DNA from: an uncultured Flavobacteriaceae bacterium
GTDB lineage: Bacteria > Bacteroidota > Bacteroidia > Flavobacteriales > Flavobacteriaceae
DNA: 64,000 nucleotides
Assembly: GCA_947494565.1 (NCBI GenBank)
Contig: CANLVG010000013.1
Location: 1-64,000, forward strand
Direction of reading: 5' to 3'
Part shown: in pieces, positions 7,355-17,244 of the stretch
Numbering within the stretch: the first letter of the stretch is position 1
How the letters are laid out: each line of letters starts with the position of its first letter
Notes under the pieces: model-generated
The model's database searches: none
Seen by the model: only the letters and a program-made list of their open reading frames with translations
Told to the model about the DNA's origin: nothing
Translations under genes and position numbers: made by a program

Positions 7355-8956
7355 ATGGGAACTAAATCAAGACCCATGATTACTGCTCAAAAGTCCTTTT
7401 GTTTTGGCGAAGATCACCTGACCGCCGGAATAGCCATTGCCATCGCCCAAGGGCATACCCAAATGCAACTTATGGCACCAACCAGAAAAAAAGTCAGGGC
7501 GAGTTGGGAGAAAGTACGTCATATTGTATCGACCGGTCTCCCGGTATATGGTATCAATACTGGTTTTGGGCCGCTCTGTACCACCAAGATCTCAAAAGAG
7601 GACACCCAGATCTTACAGGCCAACATCTTACAGAGCCATAGCGTTGGTGTGGGCAAACCTATAGCATCCGAAATCGCTAAATTGATGCTGATCCTAAAGG
7701 TACACGCCTTGGCTAAAGGATATTCAGGTATAGCGGAAAGCACTTTAGATCGAATTATTTGGCATATCGAAAACGATGCGATACCCCTTGTTCCTTCACA
7801 GGGGTCCGTGGGTGCATCCGGTGATTTGGCTCCCTTGTCCCATTTGTTCCTGCCACTCATCGGATTGGGCAAGGTCGTTTTTCAGGGAAAAGAAATAGCA
7901 GCAGCCGAGCTATTGGAAAAAACTGGGTTGAAACCCTTGACTTTAGGCCCGAAAGAGGGGCTTGCCCTTATCAACGGCACACAATTCATAACCGCTCATG
8001 CGGTTAAGGTCATCGAAAGATTGCATAGCTGCCTCACCCAAGCCGATGTTATCGGCGCCATGATGATCGAGGGACTCCAAGGTTCGGTAAAGCCATTTTT
8101 CAATGAGCTACATGCCCTACGGCCCTATAAAGGCAATATTCATGTCGCCAAGCGTATCAAACGCCTATTGAAAGGGTCGGAAATCCTTGAAGACCATATC
8201 GATTGCGAACGCGTTCAAGACCCCTATTCGCTTCGTTGTATTCCACAGGTGCACGGAGCTTCAAGAAATGCGTGGTTGCATTTAAAGGAACTGTTGGAAG
8301 TCGAACTGAATTCCGTCACCGACAATCCCGTTATTATTGATGCGGAATTGACCATCAGTGGTGGTAATTTTCATGGACAACCCTTGGCCATGGCATTGGA
8401 TTATGCGTGCCTAGCTGCTTCGGAACTTGGAAATATCTCTGACCGTAGAATCTATCTGGCTCTTGAAGGGAACAGTCCAGGGGTACCTAAACTATTGATG
8501 GATGATACCGGTATCAACTCGGGTTATATGATCTTGCAATATACGACCGCAGCTCTTGCAAGTGAAAATAAGGGCTTGTGTTTTCCATCGAGCGCAGACA
8601 GCATCCCAACATCTTTAGGACAGGAAGACCATGTGAGTATGGGATCTATCGGAGGAAGAAAAGCACTTCAAGTCATCGAAAACGTAGAAAAAATATTGGC
8701 CATTGAGCTTTTGACCGCAGCACAGGCCTTTGAATATCGAAAACCCATGAAGTCGGGCATCTTTTTAGAGGAAGTACATAAAGCAATCCGAAAGGAAGTG
8801 CCCTTTGCAAAAAAAGACCGCGTTTTTGCCGAAGACATCGAAAAGGGAATCGAAATGATAAAAAACAAGACGATCATTTCCGTAATCAGTACGGTCAAGA
8901 ACGAAAAGAATATGAAATTTCAAGTACCTTACTCCGAAGAATTCGAAACGTACTAA
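7355..8956 (+). CDS. hutH: Histidine ammonia-lyase
   Basis: Converts L-histidine to urocanate and ammonia, the first step of histidine degradation. The Ala-Ser-Gly that cyclises to the MIO cofactor is visible in GSVGASGDLAPLSH (Ser near residue 153). Other family signatures are YGINTGFGPL near 65-75 and the SVTDNPVI segment. The 533-residue length is normal; an alternative start at Met8 (7376) is also plausible. First gene of the run hutH-hutI-hutU. Confidence 0.96.
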   Translation: MGTKSRPMITAQKSFCFGEDHLTAGIAIAIAQGHTQMQLMAPTRKKVRASWEKVRHIVSTGLPVYGINTGFGPLCTTKISKEDTQILQANILQSHSVGVGKPIASEIAKLMLILKVHALAKGYSGIAESTLDRIIWHIENDAIPLVPSQGSVGASGDLAPLSHLFLPLIGLGKVVFQGKEIAAAELLEKTGLKPLTLGPKEGLALINGTQFITAHAVKVIERLHSCLTQADVIGAMMIEGLQGSVKPFFNELHALRPYKGNIHVAKRIKRLLKGSEILEDHIDCERVQDPYSLRCIPQVHGASRNAWLHLKELLEVELNSVTDNPVIIDAELTISGGNFHGQPLAMALDYACLAASELGNISDRRIYLALEGNSPGVPKLLMDDTGINSGYMILQYTTAALASENKGLCFPSSADSIPTSLGQEDHVSMGSIGGRKALQVIENVEKILAIELLTAAQAFEYRKPMKSGIFLEEVHKAIRKEVPFAKKDRVFAEDIEKGIEMIKNKTIISVISTVKNEKNMKFQVPYSEEFETY

Positions 8957-8991
8957 AGGGTGCTTTGCACCACCTCCAAATAAAAAAACCA

Positions 8992-10233
8992 ATGATGCAA
9001 TTAATAGGACCATTTAAGCAGCTTATTCCGATGTCGGGTTTATCCATTAAAGGCGCTATACCCGATGATGATCTTTTGGTCTTTGAGGATGCCGGATTGT
9101 TGATCGATGGTGCGCACATCAAGGCCATCGGCAAATTCGACGAGCTCAAAGTCACTTATGACCATGCAGAAATACATGTATTAAAAGGGGACCATACCTG
9201 TTTACCGGGCTTTATCGATTCGCATACGCACATTTGTTTCGGAGGGTCTCGGGCCACTGATTATGCATTGAGAAATTCAGGGAAGACCTATCTCGAAATC
9301 GCCAAGGCCGGAGGCGGTATATGGGATACTGTGACACAGACCCGAAAGGCCAGCCAAGAACAACTGGTCAAGAAAACCACAAAACTGGCCAATCGCCATA
9401 TGAAAAATGGCGTCACGACCTTAGAGGTCAAAAGCGGTTACGGACTCTCCGTTAGCGAAGAACTGAAAATGCTACGCGCTATTCAAGAAGCAAACCGTGG
9501 TACTTCGACCGATTTGATTTCTACCTGCTTGGCCGCGCATATGCTTCCCAAAGACTACCAAGGAGATGCCACGGAGTACTTGATGGAAATAGCTGATACG
9601 CTCTTCCCTATCCTACAGCAAGAAGAATTGACCCACCGAATCGATGCCTTCATTGAGGATAGTGCCTTTTCCGAGGAGGAGATCCGACCGTATTTTCAAA
9701 GGGCAACGGATATGGGGTTCGATATTACGGTTCATGCCGACCAGTTTTCTACGGGTGGTAGTGCGGTTGCGGTAGCATGTGGCGCCATCAGCGCAGATCA
9801 TTTGGAAGCAAGTACCCCGACCGAAATAGCCCTTCTGGCGCAAAGTGACGTGATCGCAACAGCGTTACCAGGCGCATCATTGGGGCTGGGTTGCAGTTTC
9901 ACACCGGCCCGAAAAATCTTGGACGCGGGTGGTGCCTTGGCCATTGCCAGTGATCATAACCCGGGTTCGGCGCCTATGGGAGACCTGCTAACTCAAGCGG
10001 CCATTTTAGGAGCTTTTGAAAAATTGTCGAATGCCGAGGTTTTAGCGGGAATTACATTTCGTGCCGCTGCTGCCTTAAATCTCACTGATAGGGGCCAATT
10101 GAAAGAAGGGGCACTTGCTGATTTCATTCTATTTCATACCAGTGATTATAAAGAGATCTTATATAACCAGGGAAATTTCAAACCTTGTGTCGTCTTCAAA
10201 AAAGGCGTCAAGGTCTTTGATAAACATCAATAG
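8992..10233 (+). CDS. hutI: Imidazolonepropionase
   Basis: Hydrolyses 4-imidazolone-5-propionate to N-formimino-glutamate, the third step of the Hut pathway. This is a metal-dependent amidohydrolase of about 413 residues. The HxH metal motif lies in DSHTHICFGG, a metal-binding His in HADQFSTGG, and the catalytic Asp in ASDHNPGSAP. The frame is open back to a TTG at 8965, but the ATG at 8992 gives a family-like N-terminus. It lies 35 bp after hutH. Confidence 0.95.
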   Translation: MMQLIGPFKQLIPMSGLSIKGAIPDDDLLVFEDAGLLIDGAHIKAIGKFDELKVTYDHAEIHVLKGDHTCLPGFIDSHTHICFGGSRATDYALRNSGKTYLEIAKAGGGIWDTVTQTRKASQEQLVKKTTKLANRHMKNGVTTLEVKSGYGLSVSEELKMLRAIQEANRGTSTDLISTCLAAHMLPKDYQGDATEYLMEIADTLFPILQQEELTHRIDAFIEDSAFSEEEIRPYFQRATDMGFDITVHADQFSTGGSAVAVACGAISADHLEASTPTEIALLAQSDVIATALPGASLGLGCSFTPARKILDAGGALAIASDHNPGSAPMGDLLTQAAILGAFEKLSNAEVLAGITFRAAAALNLTDRGQLKEGALADFILFHTSDYKEILYNQGNFKPCVVFKKGVKVFDKHQ

Positions 10234-10433
10234 GGGGTTTTCTGAGTTACGAATGCTGAATTAGGAGTTAGGAGTTAGGAGTTAGAACCTAATAAAAATG
10301 CTCGATGTTGGAAGCGCAGTACTGGAAGCAGGGTGCTAGAAGTATTGAGACTTAGGCATCCCAGTAAACGCCAACAGCAAACAGCGAACAGCGAACAGCG
10401 AACAGCGAACAGCGAACAGCGAAAAAACAAACA
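10234..10433. repeat. hutI-hutU spacer with heptamer microsatellites
   Basis: The 200-bp gap carries two 7-bp tandem repeats. TTAGGAG occurs about 3.5 times at 10261-10285, and AACAGCG (first copy AACAGCA) occurs seven times at 10373-10421, ending 12 bp before the hutU start. Between them, TGGAAGC-like words at 10309, 10323 and 10337 are spaced by exactly 14 bp (2 x 7), which suggests a decayed older array. Copy-number change would alter spacing in the hutU leader. Confidence 0.9.
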
Positions 10434-12434
10434 ATGACATTCAAAGAACAAATACTGCAGGGCATTCCCCATCAACTTCCCCCGAAGAAGGACTATTCGA
10501 AAAATGCGAATCACGCACCAAAGCGTAAAGAAATTCTAAATTTGGCCGAGAAAAAGTTGGCGGTGCGGAATGCGCTACGCTACTTTCCCAAAGCATGGCA
10601 TGCCGAACTGGCACCAGAATTCGCTGATGAGTTACAGGCTTATGGGCGCATTTATATGTACCGGTTTAAACCGGATTATCAATTATACGCCCGCCCGATC
10701 CATGAATATCCTGCAAAATCGGTACAGGCGGCCGCTATCATGTTGATGATCCAGAACAATCTCGACCCGGCCGTTGCGCAGCATCCTGAAGAATTGATTA
10801 CTTACGGGGGTAATGGCGCCGTTTTTCAGAATTGGGCGCAATACTTGTTGACCATGCAGTATCTGGCCATCATGACCGATACCCAGACCTTACATGTCTA
10901 CTCCGGACACCCGATGGGGCTGTTTCCGTCTTCCGAAGACGCTCCCAGGGTAGTCGTGACCAATGGCATGATGATTCCGAATTACTCCAAACCCGATGAT
11001 TGGGAAAAATACAATGCATTGGGCGTCACCCAATATGGACAAATGACGGCAGGTTCCTATATGTATATCGGACCACAGGGAATTGTTCATGGTACGGCCA
11101 TTACAGTGATGAATGCTTTTCGGAAAGTTTTAAGGAAGGATGAATCCCCGGCCGGAAAACTATTCTTGACCGCGGGATTGGGCGGTATGAGCGGGGCGCA
11201 ACCCAAAGCGGGAACTATTGCGGGATGCATTACCATTTGTGCGGAAGTAAATGCTGCCGCAGCGACCAAAAGACATGCTCAAGGTTGGGTAGATGTGCTT
11301 ATTGACGATATGGATACGCTAGTCGAACGCACCAAAACCGCACTAAAAAACAAGGAAGTCGTTTCCCTGGCGTTTATCGGAAACGTAGTGGACGTCTGGG
11401 AACGTTTTGATCAAGAGGATATCTTCATTCATCTGGGCTCGGACCAGACTTCATTGCACAACCCTTGGGCAGGAGGATACTATCCGGCCGGACTGAGTTT
11501 TGAAGTGGCCAACCGAATGATGAGCGAGAACCCGGCCGAATTTAAATCACATGTGCAGCAATCGCTAAAGCAACATGCCACTGCCGTGAATAAACACACG
11601 AGCAAAGGCACCTATTTCTTTGACTACGGGAACGCCTTTTTATTGGAATGCTCGAGAGCGGGGGCGGATATCATGGCGGAAAACCAAATTGATTTCAAAT
11701 ACCCTTCCTATGTACAGGATATTTTGGGGCCGATGTGTTTTGACTATGGTTTTGGGCCATTCCGTTGGGTATGTACGTCCGGCAACCCCGAAGACCTTCA
11801 AAAAACGGATGCTATTGCGCTTGAAGTGCTAAAGACCATACAGACAACGGCTCCGGAGGAAATCCGACAACAGCTGCAAGACAATATCAAATGGATCGAA
11901 GAGGCCGAACAGAATAAACTGGTTGTGGGATCACAAGCTAGAATACTCTATGCGGATGCCGAGGGAAGGGCAAAAATCGCCGAAGCCTTTAATCAGGCGA
12001 TCAGCACCGGGAATATTTCCCGACCCGTCGTATTAGGACGCGATCATCACGACGTCAGTGGTACGGACTCTCCGTTTCGAGAAACCAGTAATATCTACGA
12101 CGGCAGTAAGTTTACAGCGGATATGGCCATCCACAATGTCATCGGAGATAGCTTTCGAGGCGCGACTTGGGTCTCGATCCACAACGGAGGCGGTGTTGGT
12201 TGGGGCGAAGTCATCAATGGCGGCTTCGGCATGCTATTAGATGGTTCGGAAGCGGCCTCTAGGAAACTGAAAAACATGCTCTTCTATGACGTGAATAACG
12301 GTATTTCCCGAAGAAGTTGGGCTAGAAACGAAGAGGCGCTATTTGCCATTCGACGCGAAATGGAGCGTACACCCGCTCTGAAAGTAACCTTACCCCACTT
12401 GGTGGAGGAGGTCATCCTAGATGAGTTATTCTAA
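10434..12434 (+). CDS. hutU: Urocanate hydratase
   Basis: Converts urocanate to imidazolonepropionate using tightly bound NAD+, the second Hut step. The 666-residue protein matches the long HutU form typical of Bacteroidota rather than the roughly 555-residue Bacillus/Pseudomonas form. Visible family segments are TYGGNGAVFQNWAQYLLTMQYL, GQMTAGSYMYIGPQGIVHGT, GGMSGAQPKAG and DYGNAFLLECSRAGAD. The last 4 bases overlap the end of a convergent gene. Its leader holds the heptamer repeat. Confidence 0.96.
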   Translation: MTFKEQILQGIPHQLPPKKDYSKNANHAPKRKEILNLAEKKLAVRNALRYFPKAWHAELAPEFADELQAYGRIYMYRFKPDYQLYARPIHEYPAKSVQAAAIMLMIQNNLDPAVAQHPEELITYGGNGAVFQNWAQYLLTMQYLAIMTDTQTLHVYSGHPMGLFPSSEDAPRVVVTNGMMIPNYSKPDDWEKYNALGVTQYGQMTAGSYMYIGPQGIVHGTAITVMNAFRKVLRKDESPAGKLFLTAGLGGMSGAQPKAGTIAGCITICAEVNAAAATKRHAQGWVDVLIDDMDTLVERTKTALKNKEVVSLAFIGNVVDVWERFDQEDIFIHLGSDQTSLHNPWAGGYYPAGLSFEVANRMMSENPAEFKSHVQQSLKQHATAVNKHTSKGTYFFDYGNAFLLECSRAGADIMAENQIDFKYPSYVQDILGPMCFDYGFGPFRWVCTSGNPEDLQKTDAIALEVLKTIQTTAPEEIRQQLQDNIKWIEEAEQNKLVVGSQARILYADAEGRAKIAEAFNQAISTGNISRPVVLGRDHHDVSGTDSPFRETSNIYDGSKFTADMAIHNVIGDSFRGATWVSIHNGGGVGWGEVINGGFGMLLDGSEAASRKLKNMLFYDVNNGISRRSWARNEEALFAIRREMERTPALKVTLPHLVEEVILDELF

Positions 12435-13261
12435 TCTAAACGAGACCGTTTTTCCCATTCTTCCATGGCCAAGTTCTTGAGAAATGTATTGGTTTCCCAT
12501 TGATGTGCCATTGGGGTTTGGGTATTTTTTTGGTAAAGTCCATAGGGAAAAGGCCCTTGTTCGGGCACAAGGCTAAAGAACGGGCGTTTTTCCATAGCTG
12601 CTTTTTGTAGTATAGCCATCCACCATTGCATGAATCGGTCCAACTCGTGACGATAGTTCGTATCTCGGGGGTCTTGTACCTGTGAACTTTGTGAAGAGCC
12701 CACGCGCATGTGCAAATGATAGGTATGGGCTATACTTTGAGCTACCGCTTCTTCTTGGTTTTCCAGGAGTGATTCTGCAACGCAGGTCCAGTGGGCGAAA
12801 TCAGCGGTAAGTTTTAGAAAGGGCAATTCCGTCAGATACTCCAAACAAACATGAGAGGCAAAAGCGAATCGTGACCGGTGCGTTTCATGGGCAATCGGAA
12901 CGCCGGTTTCTTGCTCGATTTTTTCGGCCAACTCAATCAATTCGATGTTTTGAGAAAAGGAGAAAAAATCCATACCGGTATGTGAATTTATCAAGAGCGG
13001 TTCCGTCTCCACAAGAGTGTAAAGATGCCTTTTATACTGCTCCTTATGCTCTTTGAAATTTACCGCTTTGGTCTGCCAATGTTGACCAATATGTTGCATA
13101 TCGAAATCAGATAGTATCGAGAGTAATTGCTTGTTCTCTTGTGGCACTAGCGAAAAGCTTAACTCTACCCCTGAATACCCCTCACCTTTGATCTTTTGTA
13201 AAAATTTAGGCCAAGCCATTTGAGCACTCCCCCATCGTGGATAAAAAAGGATCAACTGCAT
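12431..13261 (-). CDS. Sugar phosphate isomerase/epimerase-like TIM-barrel protein
   Basis: This 276-residue protein is of the AP-endonuclease-2 / xylose-isomerase-like TIM barrel class. It opens MQLILFYPRWGSAQMAWPKF, then GYSGVELSF, with metal-ligand candidates spread as in the fold (NSHTGMDFFS, AHETHRSRF, LTADFAHWTCVAESL, HMRVGSSQ). No lipid or membrane signal is present. It lies 1 bp downstream of the PhyH-type dioxygenase and is probably co-transcribed. The substrate is unknown. The pair sits inside the hut locus but has no known Hut role. Confidence 0.75.
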   Translation of the reverse strand: MQLILFYPRWGSAQMAWPKFLQKIKGEGYSGVELSFSLVPQENKQLLSILSDFDMQHIGQHWQTKAVNFKEHKEQYKRHLYTLVETEPLLINSHTGMDFFSFSQNIELIELAEKIEQETGVPIAHETHRSRFAFASHVCLEYLTELPFLKLTADFAHWTCVAESLLENQEEAVAQSIAHTYHLHMRVGSSQSSQVQDPRDTNYRHELDRFMQWWMAILQKAAMEKRPFFSLVPEQGPFPYGLYQKNTQTPMAHQWETNTFLKNLAMEEWEKRSRLD

Positions 13262-13262
13262 A

Positions 13263-13985
13263 TTATCGTTGTCTTACCTTTCGAGCTCCGGTATGGTCTA
13301 CCCCTTGTTCGCGTTCTAAGGCGATCATGGTCTTGGGCCTAAAGTTCAAGATCAATGCCCTTCGTTGACTTTCCGTGCTGTTCCCTTTACTGAAATGCAG
13401 CGTAAAGCCGTCATGAAATGTGCAGCCTCCGGGGCTCAGGGGAATACATTCCGCTTGTTGCAAGTCCGTCACTTCACAAAACAGCGCACCCCCATTGGGC
13501 AATGCTTGATGCGGCTCAATGTTCGCACCCTTCGTTTTGGGAATAAACCACATACAGCCATTTTCCTCGTAAACCTCATCGAGTGCTATCCAAATACTCA
13601 CGGATCGTTTATCGGGCAACTGTATCCAATAGGCTGCATCTTGATGCCAGGGGGTCTCCATATTCGTATAGGGTGCCTTATTAATGAGCATATCAAAATC
13701 AAGTTCCATATCCTCTCCCAAGAGTTCTTGCGCATATGTTCTGGCAATGGCATATACCGCATGTTCCTTCAAGTTAGGAACGATCATACTAGGTCTCATG
13801 ATCTGGGTGATCTTTTCCACTTCATTACCATTGGTCGCTCCGCCGGCCAAATCACTGCGAAGATGTGCCGTTCGTTTTTTATCGCGCAATAGTTCATTAT
13901 ATATCCCCTGCAATTCTTCTACTTCGTCAAGTCCGATCAAGCGTTCGGTAGAGGCAAATCCCTTCCTTAGAAATGATTCTTTCAT
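13263..13985 (-). CDS. Phytanoyl-CoA dioxygenase (PhyH) family protein
   Basis: A 240-residue Fe(II)/2-oxoglutarate-dependent oxygenase. The HxD iron motif is in TPWHQDAAYW, the distal iron His in HDGFTLHFSKGN, and the 2-oxoglutarate-binding Arg is probably in QRRALILNFRP. Probably the first gene of a two-gene unit with the TIM-barrel protein, divergent from the AraC regulator 89 bp away. That regulator is a good candidate to control it. Substrate unknown. Confidence 0.85.
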   Translation of the reverse strand: MKESFLRKGFASTERLIGLDEVEELQGIYNELLRDKKRTAHLRSDLAGGATNGNEVEKITQIMRPSMIVPNLKEHAVYAIARTYAQELLGEDMELDFDMLINKAPYTNMETPWHQDAAYWIQLPDKRSVSIWIALDEVYEENGCMWFIPKTKGANIEPHQALPNGGALFCEVTDLQQAECIPLSPGGCTFHDGFTLHFSKGNSTESQRRALILNFRPKTMIALEREQGVDHTGARKVRQR

Positions 13986-14074
13986 TTTTGTTATTTTAAT
14001 GGTACAAGTATACTGTCTTCGTTACTTCCGATGCTTTTAAATTTGTCGTACCTTACTTTTTTATACAAAATACC

Positions 14075-14962
14075 ATGCGTAAGCAAACAAATAAAAGAAT
14101 GGTTTTTGACGTGAGGAATTTTGGCATTCCCAGATGTCCGCAATTCGGTCACTATAAATACAACAATGCGACTTCAGGCCTGAAAGACCATATACATACC
14201 GATACCCTCGAAATCTGCTATTTTCTAAAAGGTGTCCAACGCTATACCATAGGCGATCAACTATTGGAATTGACCGGTAATGACATGCTCATTATCGCTC
14301 CTAATACGGCCCACAGCACGGGCATATATCCTGAAGACAAGGGGGAGCTCTATTGGTTACAGATTTCAACAGATCATACACTAGGTGCCCTATGCCACTT
14401 GCCAAATACCTTTTCCGATTTACTGGTAAACGAATTGACCCGGAATACCCATAAGGTATTTAAAGGGGCTTTTCTTATGAAATCCGTTTTATCCAAATTG
14501 GAACAAGAGATTCAAAAGACCGAAAGTCTGATGCGGGAGGTACGCATCAACCAGTTGATCTATCAGATTTTAATGGAAACCATTACACTTTCGAAAAATC
14601 AGGAAGCTTCTCCGGTTTCCGATCGATTGCAATTGATCGATGGTTTTATTGCCGAACATATGGACCGAACTATTTTTGTGGATGAACTGGCTTCCTTGAT
14701 CGGGCTATCGGTACCCTACTTCAAAGAATGGTTCAAGAAAAAACAGGGAGTACCACCCAAAGAATATATGAATCGAGCAAAAATTGAACGGGCAAAGGCC
14801 GATCTTCTGCGCAAGTCATCCGTAACTCGAGTAGCCTTTGACCTGGGTTATTCCTCCTCACAGTATTTCGCCACGACCTTCAAAAAATATATGGGCATCA
14901 CTCCCAAAAGCTACATCACCTCTGTACAAAAAGAAAAAACGTCTTATGAAACACTACGCTAA
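14075..14962 (+). CDS. AraC-family transcriptional regulator with cupin sensor domain
   Basis: A 295-residue regulator. The N-terminal cupin-like domain (HTDTLEICYFLKGVQRYTIG; LIIAPNTAHSTG) probably binds a small ligand. The C-terminal double helix-turn-helix includes VDELASLIGLSVPYFKEWFK and VAFDLGYSSSQYFATTFKKYMG. It lies between the divergent PhyH/TIM-barrel pair and hutG, whose start codon is inside its final codons. It could regulate either neighbour; control of the PhyH pair is an inference from divergence. Confidence 0.9.
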   Translation: MRKQTNKRMVFDVRNFGIPRCPQFGHYKYNNATSGLKDHIHTDTLEICYFLKGVQRYTIGDQLLELTGNDMLIIAPNTAHSTGIYPEDKGELYWLQISTDHTLGALCHLPNTFSDLLVNELTRNTHKVFKGAFLMKSVLSKLEQEIQKTESLMREVRINQLIYQILMETITLSKNQEASPVSDRLQLIDGFIAEHMDRTIFVDELASLIGLSVPYFKEWFKKKQGVPPKEYMNRAKIERAKADLLRKSSVTRVAFDLGYSSSQYFATTFKKYMGITPKSYITSVQKEKTSYETLR

Positions 14963-15902
14963 ACCAAAACCGGAACTATGGCAGGGCAGGGTATCAAAAG
15001 CCCAGCTTTACCTGCATGAAAAAGTAGTATGCACCGAATTGGGTGCAACAGCACTCTCCAAGCCTGGTAAAAAAATCGGTTTGCTGGGGTATTCCTGTGA
15101 TGAAGGGGTTGAAAGGAATTATGGACGGATCGGCGCATTAGACGGCCCTGATACCATCCGAAAACAATTGGCAAGACTACCCAATCATCTCGCGAACAAT
15201 GTTCACTTGTATGACCTGGGCAATATACAATGTATGGACGGTGCCATGGAAACGGCCCAAAACCAGCTCTCTGAAAAAGTGGCCCAACTTTTAGAACAAC
15301 AACTGTTTCCGATCGTACTTGGTGGCGGTCATGATATGGCCTACGGACATTATCACGGCCTAAAAAGGTTTTACGGTGGCGGTGCAACCATTGGCATTAT
15401 CAACTTCGATGCACATTTTGACTTGCGCAACAACACCAATGGCAATACCTCAGGAACTCCATTTTATCAAATCGCGCAAGAGTGCAAGAAAGCGAATAGC
15501 CCGTTTCATTATCTGTGTTTGGGGATACGCCAGGATGCGAATGACGCCCTATTATTTCAGACCGCAGCGGATTTTGGAGTCACCTTTATCGAGAACATTC
15601 ATTTTTCAATGAGCGAAGCGCAACATATTGTTCGCGTTCTATTGGATTTCATTCGAAAGGTAGATCACGTATATGTGACCATCGACCTTGATGGGTTCTC
15701 TTCGGCTTATGCCCCAGGTGTCAGTGCCCCCTCACCGATGGGTTTTTCACCAAAAATCGTTATCGAATCACTGGAGTTGATCCTAAAATCTAAAAAACTG
15801 GTCGCCTTGGATATTGCCGAGATGAACCCGAAATATGATATGGACCATCAAACCGCAAAGCTTGCGGCCTCTTTGGTGCATTATGTGATGCATAGTCTCT
15901 AG
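14946..15902 (+). CDS. hutG: Formimidoylglutamase (arginase-family HutG)
   Basis: Hydrolyses N-formimino-L-glutamate to glutamate and formamide, completing the Hut pathway. A manganese hydrolase of the arginase/ureohydrolase fold, 318 residues. Metal motifs are visible as GGGHDMAYGH, NFDAHFDLR and TIDLDGFSSAYAPG. The frame is open further upstream, but the family-like start MKHYAKPKPELW is at 14946, overlapping the araC end by 17 bases. Translation is probably coupled to the regulator. The match to HutG rather than arginase or agmatinase rests mainly on pathway context. Confidence 0.9.
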   Translation: MKHYAKPKPELWQGRVSKAQLYLHEKVVCTELGATALSKPGKKIGLLGYSCDEGVERNYGRIGALDGPDTIRKQLARLPNHLANNVHLYDLGNIQCMDGAMETAQNQLSEKVAQLLEQQLFPIVLGGGHDMAYGHYHGLKRFYGGGATIGIINFDAHFDLRNNTNGNTSGTPFYQIAQECKKANSPFHYLCLGIRQDANDALLFQTAADFGVTFIENIHFSMSEAQHIVRVLLDFIRKVDHVYVTIDLDGFSSAYAPGVSAPSPMGFSPKIVIESLELILKSKKLVALDIAEMNPKYDMDHQTAKLAASLVHYVMHSL

Positions 15903-15949
15903 ATTCACCCCTTCAAAAGGCACTCAACCGAAGTGGTTCAAAAAAAGGG

Positions 15950-17107
15950 TTACTCCAGCCAGCTTTGATAATATTGACCATCATCGATATCCAAAGCGGT
16001 CTGTGTCAATTGCAATGGTTTAAACGTATCGACCATCACGGCCAATTCTTCGGTCCCTTTTTTACCGATACTTGCCTCATAAGTACCTGGATGGGGGCCA
16101 TGTGGAATACCCGCAGGGTGTAATGAGATATACCCTTTATCGATGCCTTTTCTGCTCATAAAATCACCATCCACATAATAGAGTACCTCATCGGAGTCAA
16201 TATTAGAGTGGTTGTAGGGCGCAGGTATGGCTTCCGGATGGTAATCATACAAACGCGGACAGAAGGAGCACACCACAAAGGCAGCAGTTTCAAAAGTCTG
16301 ATGTACCGGAGGCGGTTGGTGCACCCTTCCCGTGATGGGTTCAAAATTATGAATGGAGAACCCGTAGGGATAATTATACCCATCCCAACCCACAACATCA
16401 AACGGATGAGTGGCATACACCATATGATGCAACTGTCCTTGTTTTTTGACCTTGATCAAGAATTCACCCTGTTCATCATGGGTCCGTAAATTTTGTGGCA
16501 ACTTAAAATCGCGCTCACAAAATGGCGAATGTTCCAAATGCTGCCCAAACCAATTTCGGTATCGTTTCGGCGTATATATTGGGTGGTAACTTTCCGTAAT
16601 CAACAAACGATTGTCTTCGGTATCGAATTCCATTTGATAGATCATCCCCCTAGGAATCAATAAATAGTCACCGTATTCAAAAGGAATTTCACCTAGTAGT
16701 GTTTTTAAGGTTCCCGTGCCCTGATGAACAAATAGCAGTTCGTCCGCGTCCGTATTCTTATAAAAATACGCGGTCATTGATTTTTTCGGAGCGGCCAAGG
16801 TCAAATGCACATCGGAATTGAACAAGATCGTTTTTCTGCTTTGCAGGTAATCGTCTTCCGGCAAAATGTTCAACCCTTTCAACAACCTCGACTTGATATT
16901 GTATTGCACTGCCGCCCGGGGTGCGATATCAAGCGTCTTTCCAACCTCTTTGACCTGAGTTGGTCGATGTAGGTGGTACATGAGCGAGGACATGCCATCG
17001 AAACCAATGGTACCAAAAAGTTGCTCGTAGTGTAGGCTACCATCTTCTTTTTTGAATTGTGTGTGCCTTTTTTGAGGCATTTTTCCGAGTTTATGATATA
17101 ACGGCAT
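15950..17107 (-). CDS. hmgA: Homogentisate 1,2-dioxygenase
   Basis: Ring-opening iron dioxygenase of tyrosine/phenylalanine catabolism, converting homogentisate to maleylacetoacetate. A 385-residue cupin protein. The iron ligands are within PPPVHQTFE, YNHSNIDSDEVLYYVDG and SLHPAGIPHGPHPG, near residues 270-340. Somewhat shorter than the roughly 430-residue human/Pseudomonas enzymes, but consistent with the Bacteroidota form. Convergent with hutG, so two amino-acid degradation routes sit side by side. No other tyrosine-pathway gene is in the window. Confidence 0.9.
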   Translation of the reverse strand: MPLYHKLGKMPQKRHTQFKKEDGSLHYEQLFGTIGFDGMSSLMYHLHRPTQVKEVGKTLDIAPRAAVQYNIKSRLLKGLNILPEDDYLQSRKTILFNSDVHLTLAAPKKSMTAYFYKNTDADELLFVHQGTGTLKTLLGEIPFEYGDYLLIPRGMIYQMEFDTEDNRLLITESYHPIYTPKRYRNWFGQHLEHSPFCERDFKLPQNLRTHDEQGEFLIKVKKQGQLHHMVYATHPFDVVGWDGYNYPYGFSIHNFEPITGRVHQPPPVHQTFETAAFVVCSFCPRLYDYHPEAIPAPYNHSNIDSDEVLYYVDGDFMSRKGIDKGYISLHPAGIPHGPHPGTYEASIGKKGTEELAVMVDTFKPLQLTQTALDIDDGQYYQSWLE

Positions 17108-17244
17108 AATAGTACGTGCTTATTTATACTTTAAAATTACGATAAATTGGGTGGTTTCGTGTACTTCAAATCGCAATATTTGCGGTCTCGAAACTGAAGA
17201 AAAGAAAGTGCTTTGGGCAAAAAAGAATAGCGAATGGCATGCAT

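Noticed and set aside
10373-10421. Tandem repeats that could be taken for a CRISPR array (also 1-118)
   Set aside because: Units are contiguous with no unique spacers, and no cas genes are in view.
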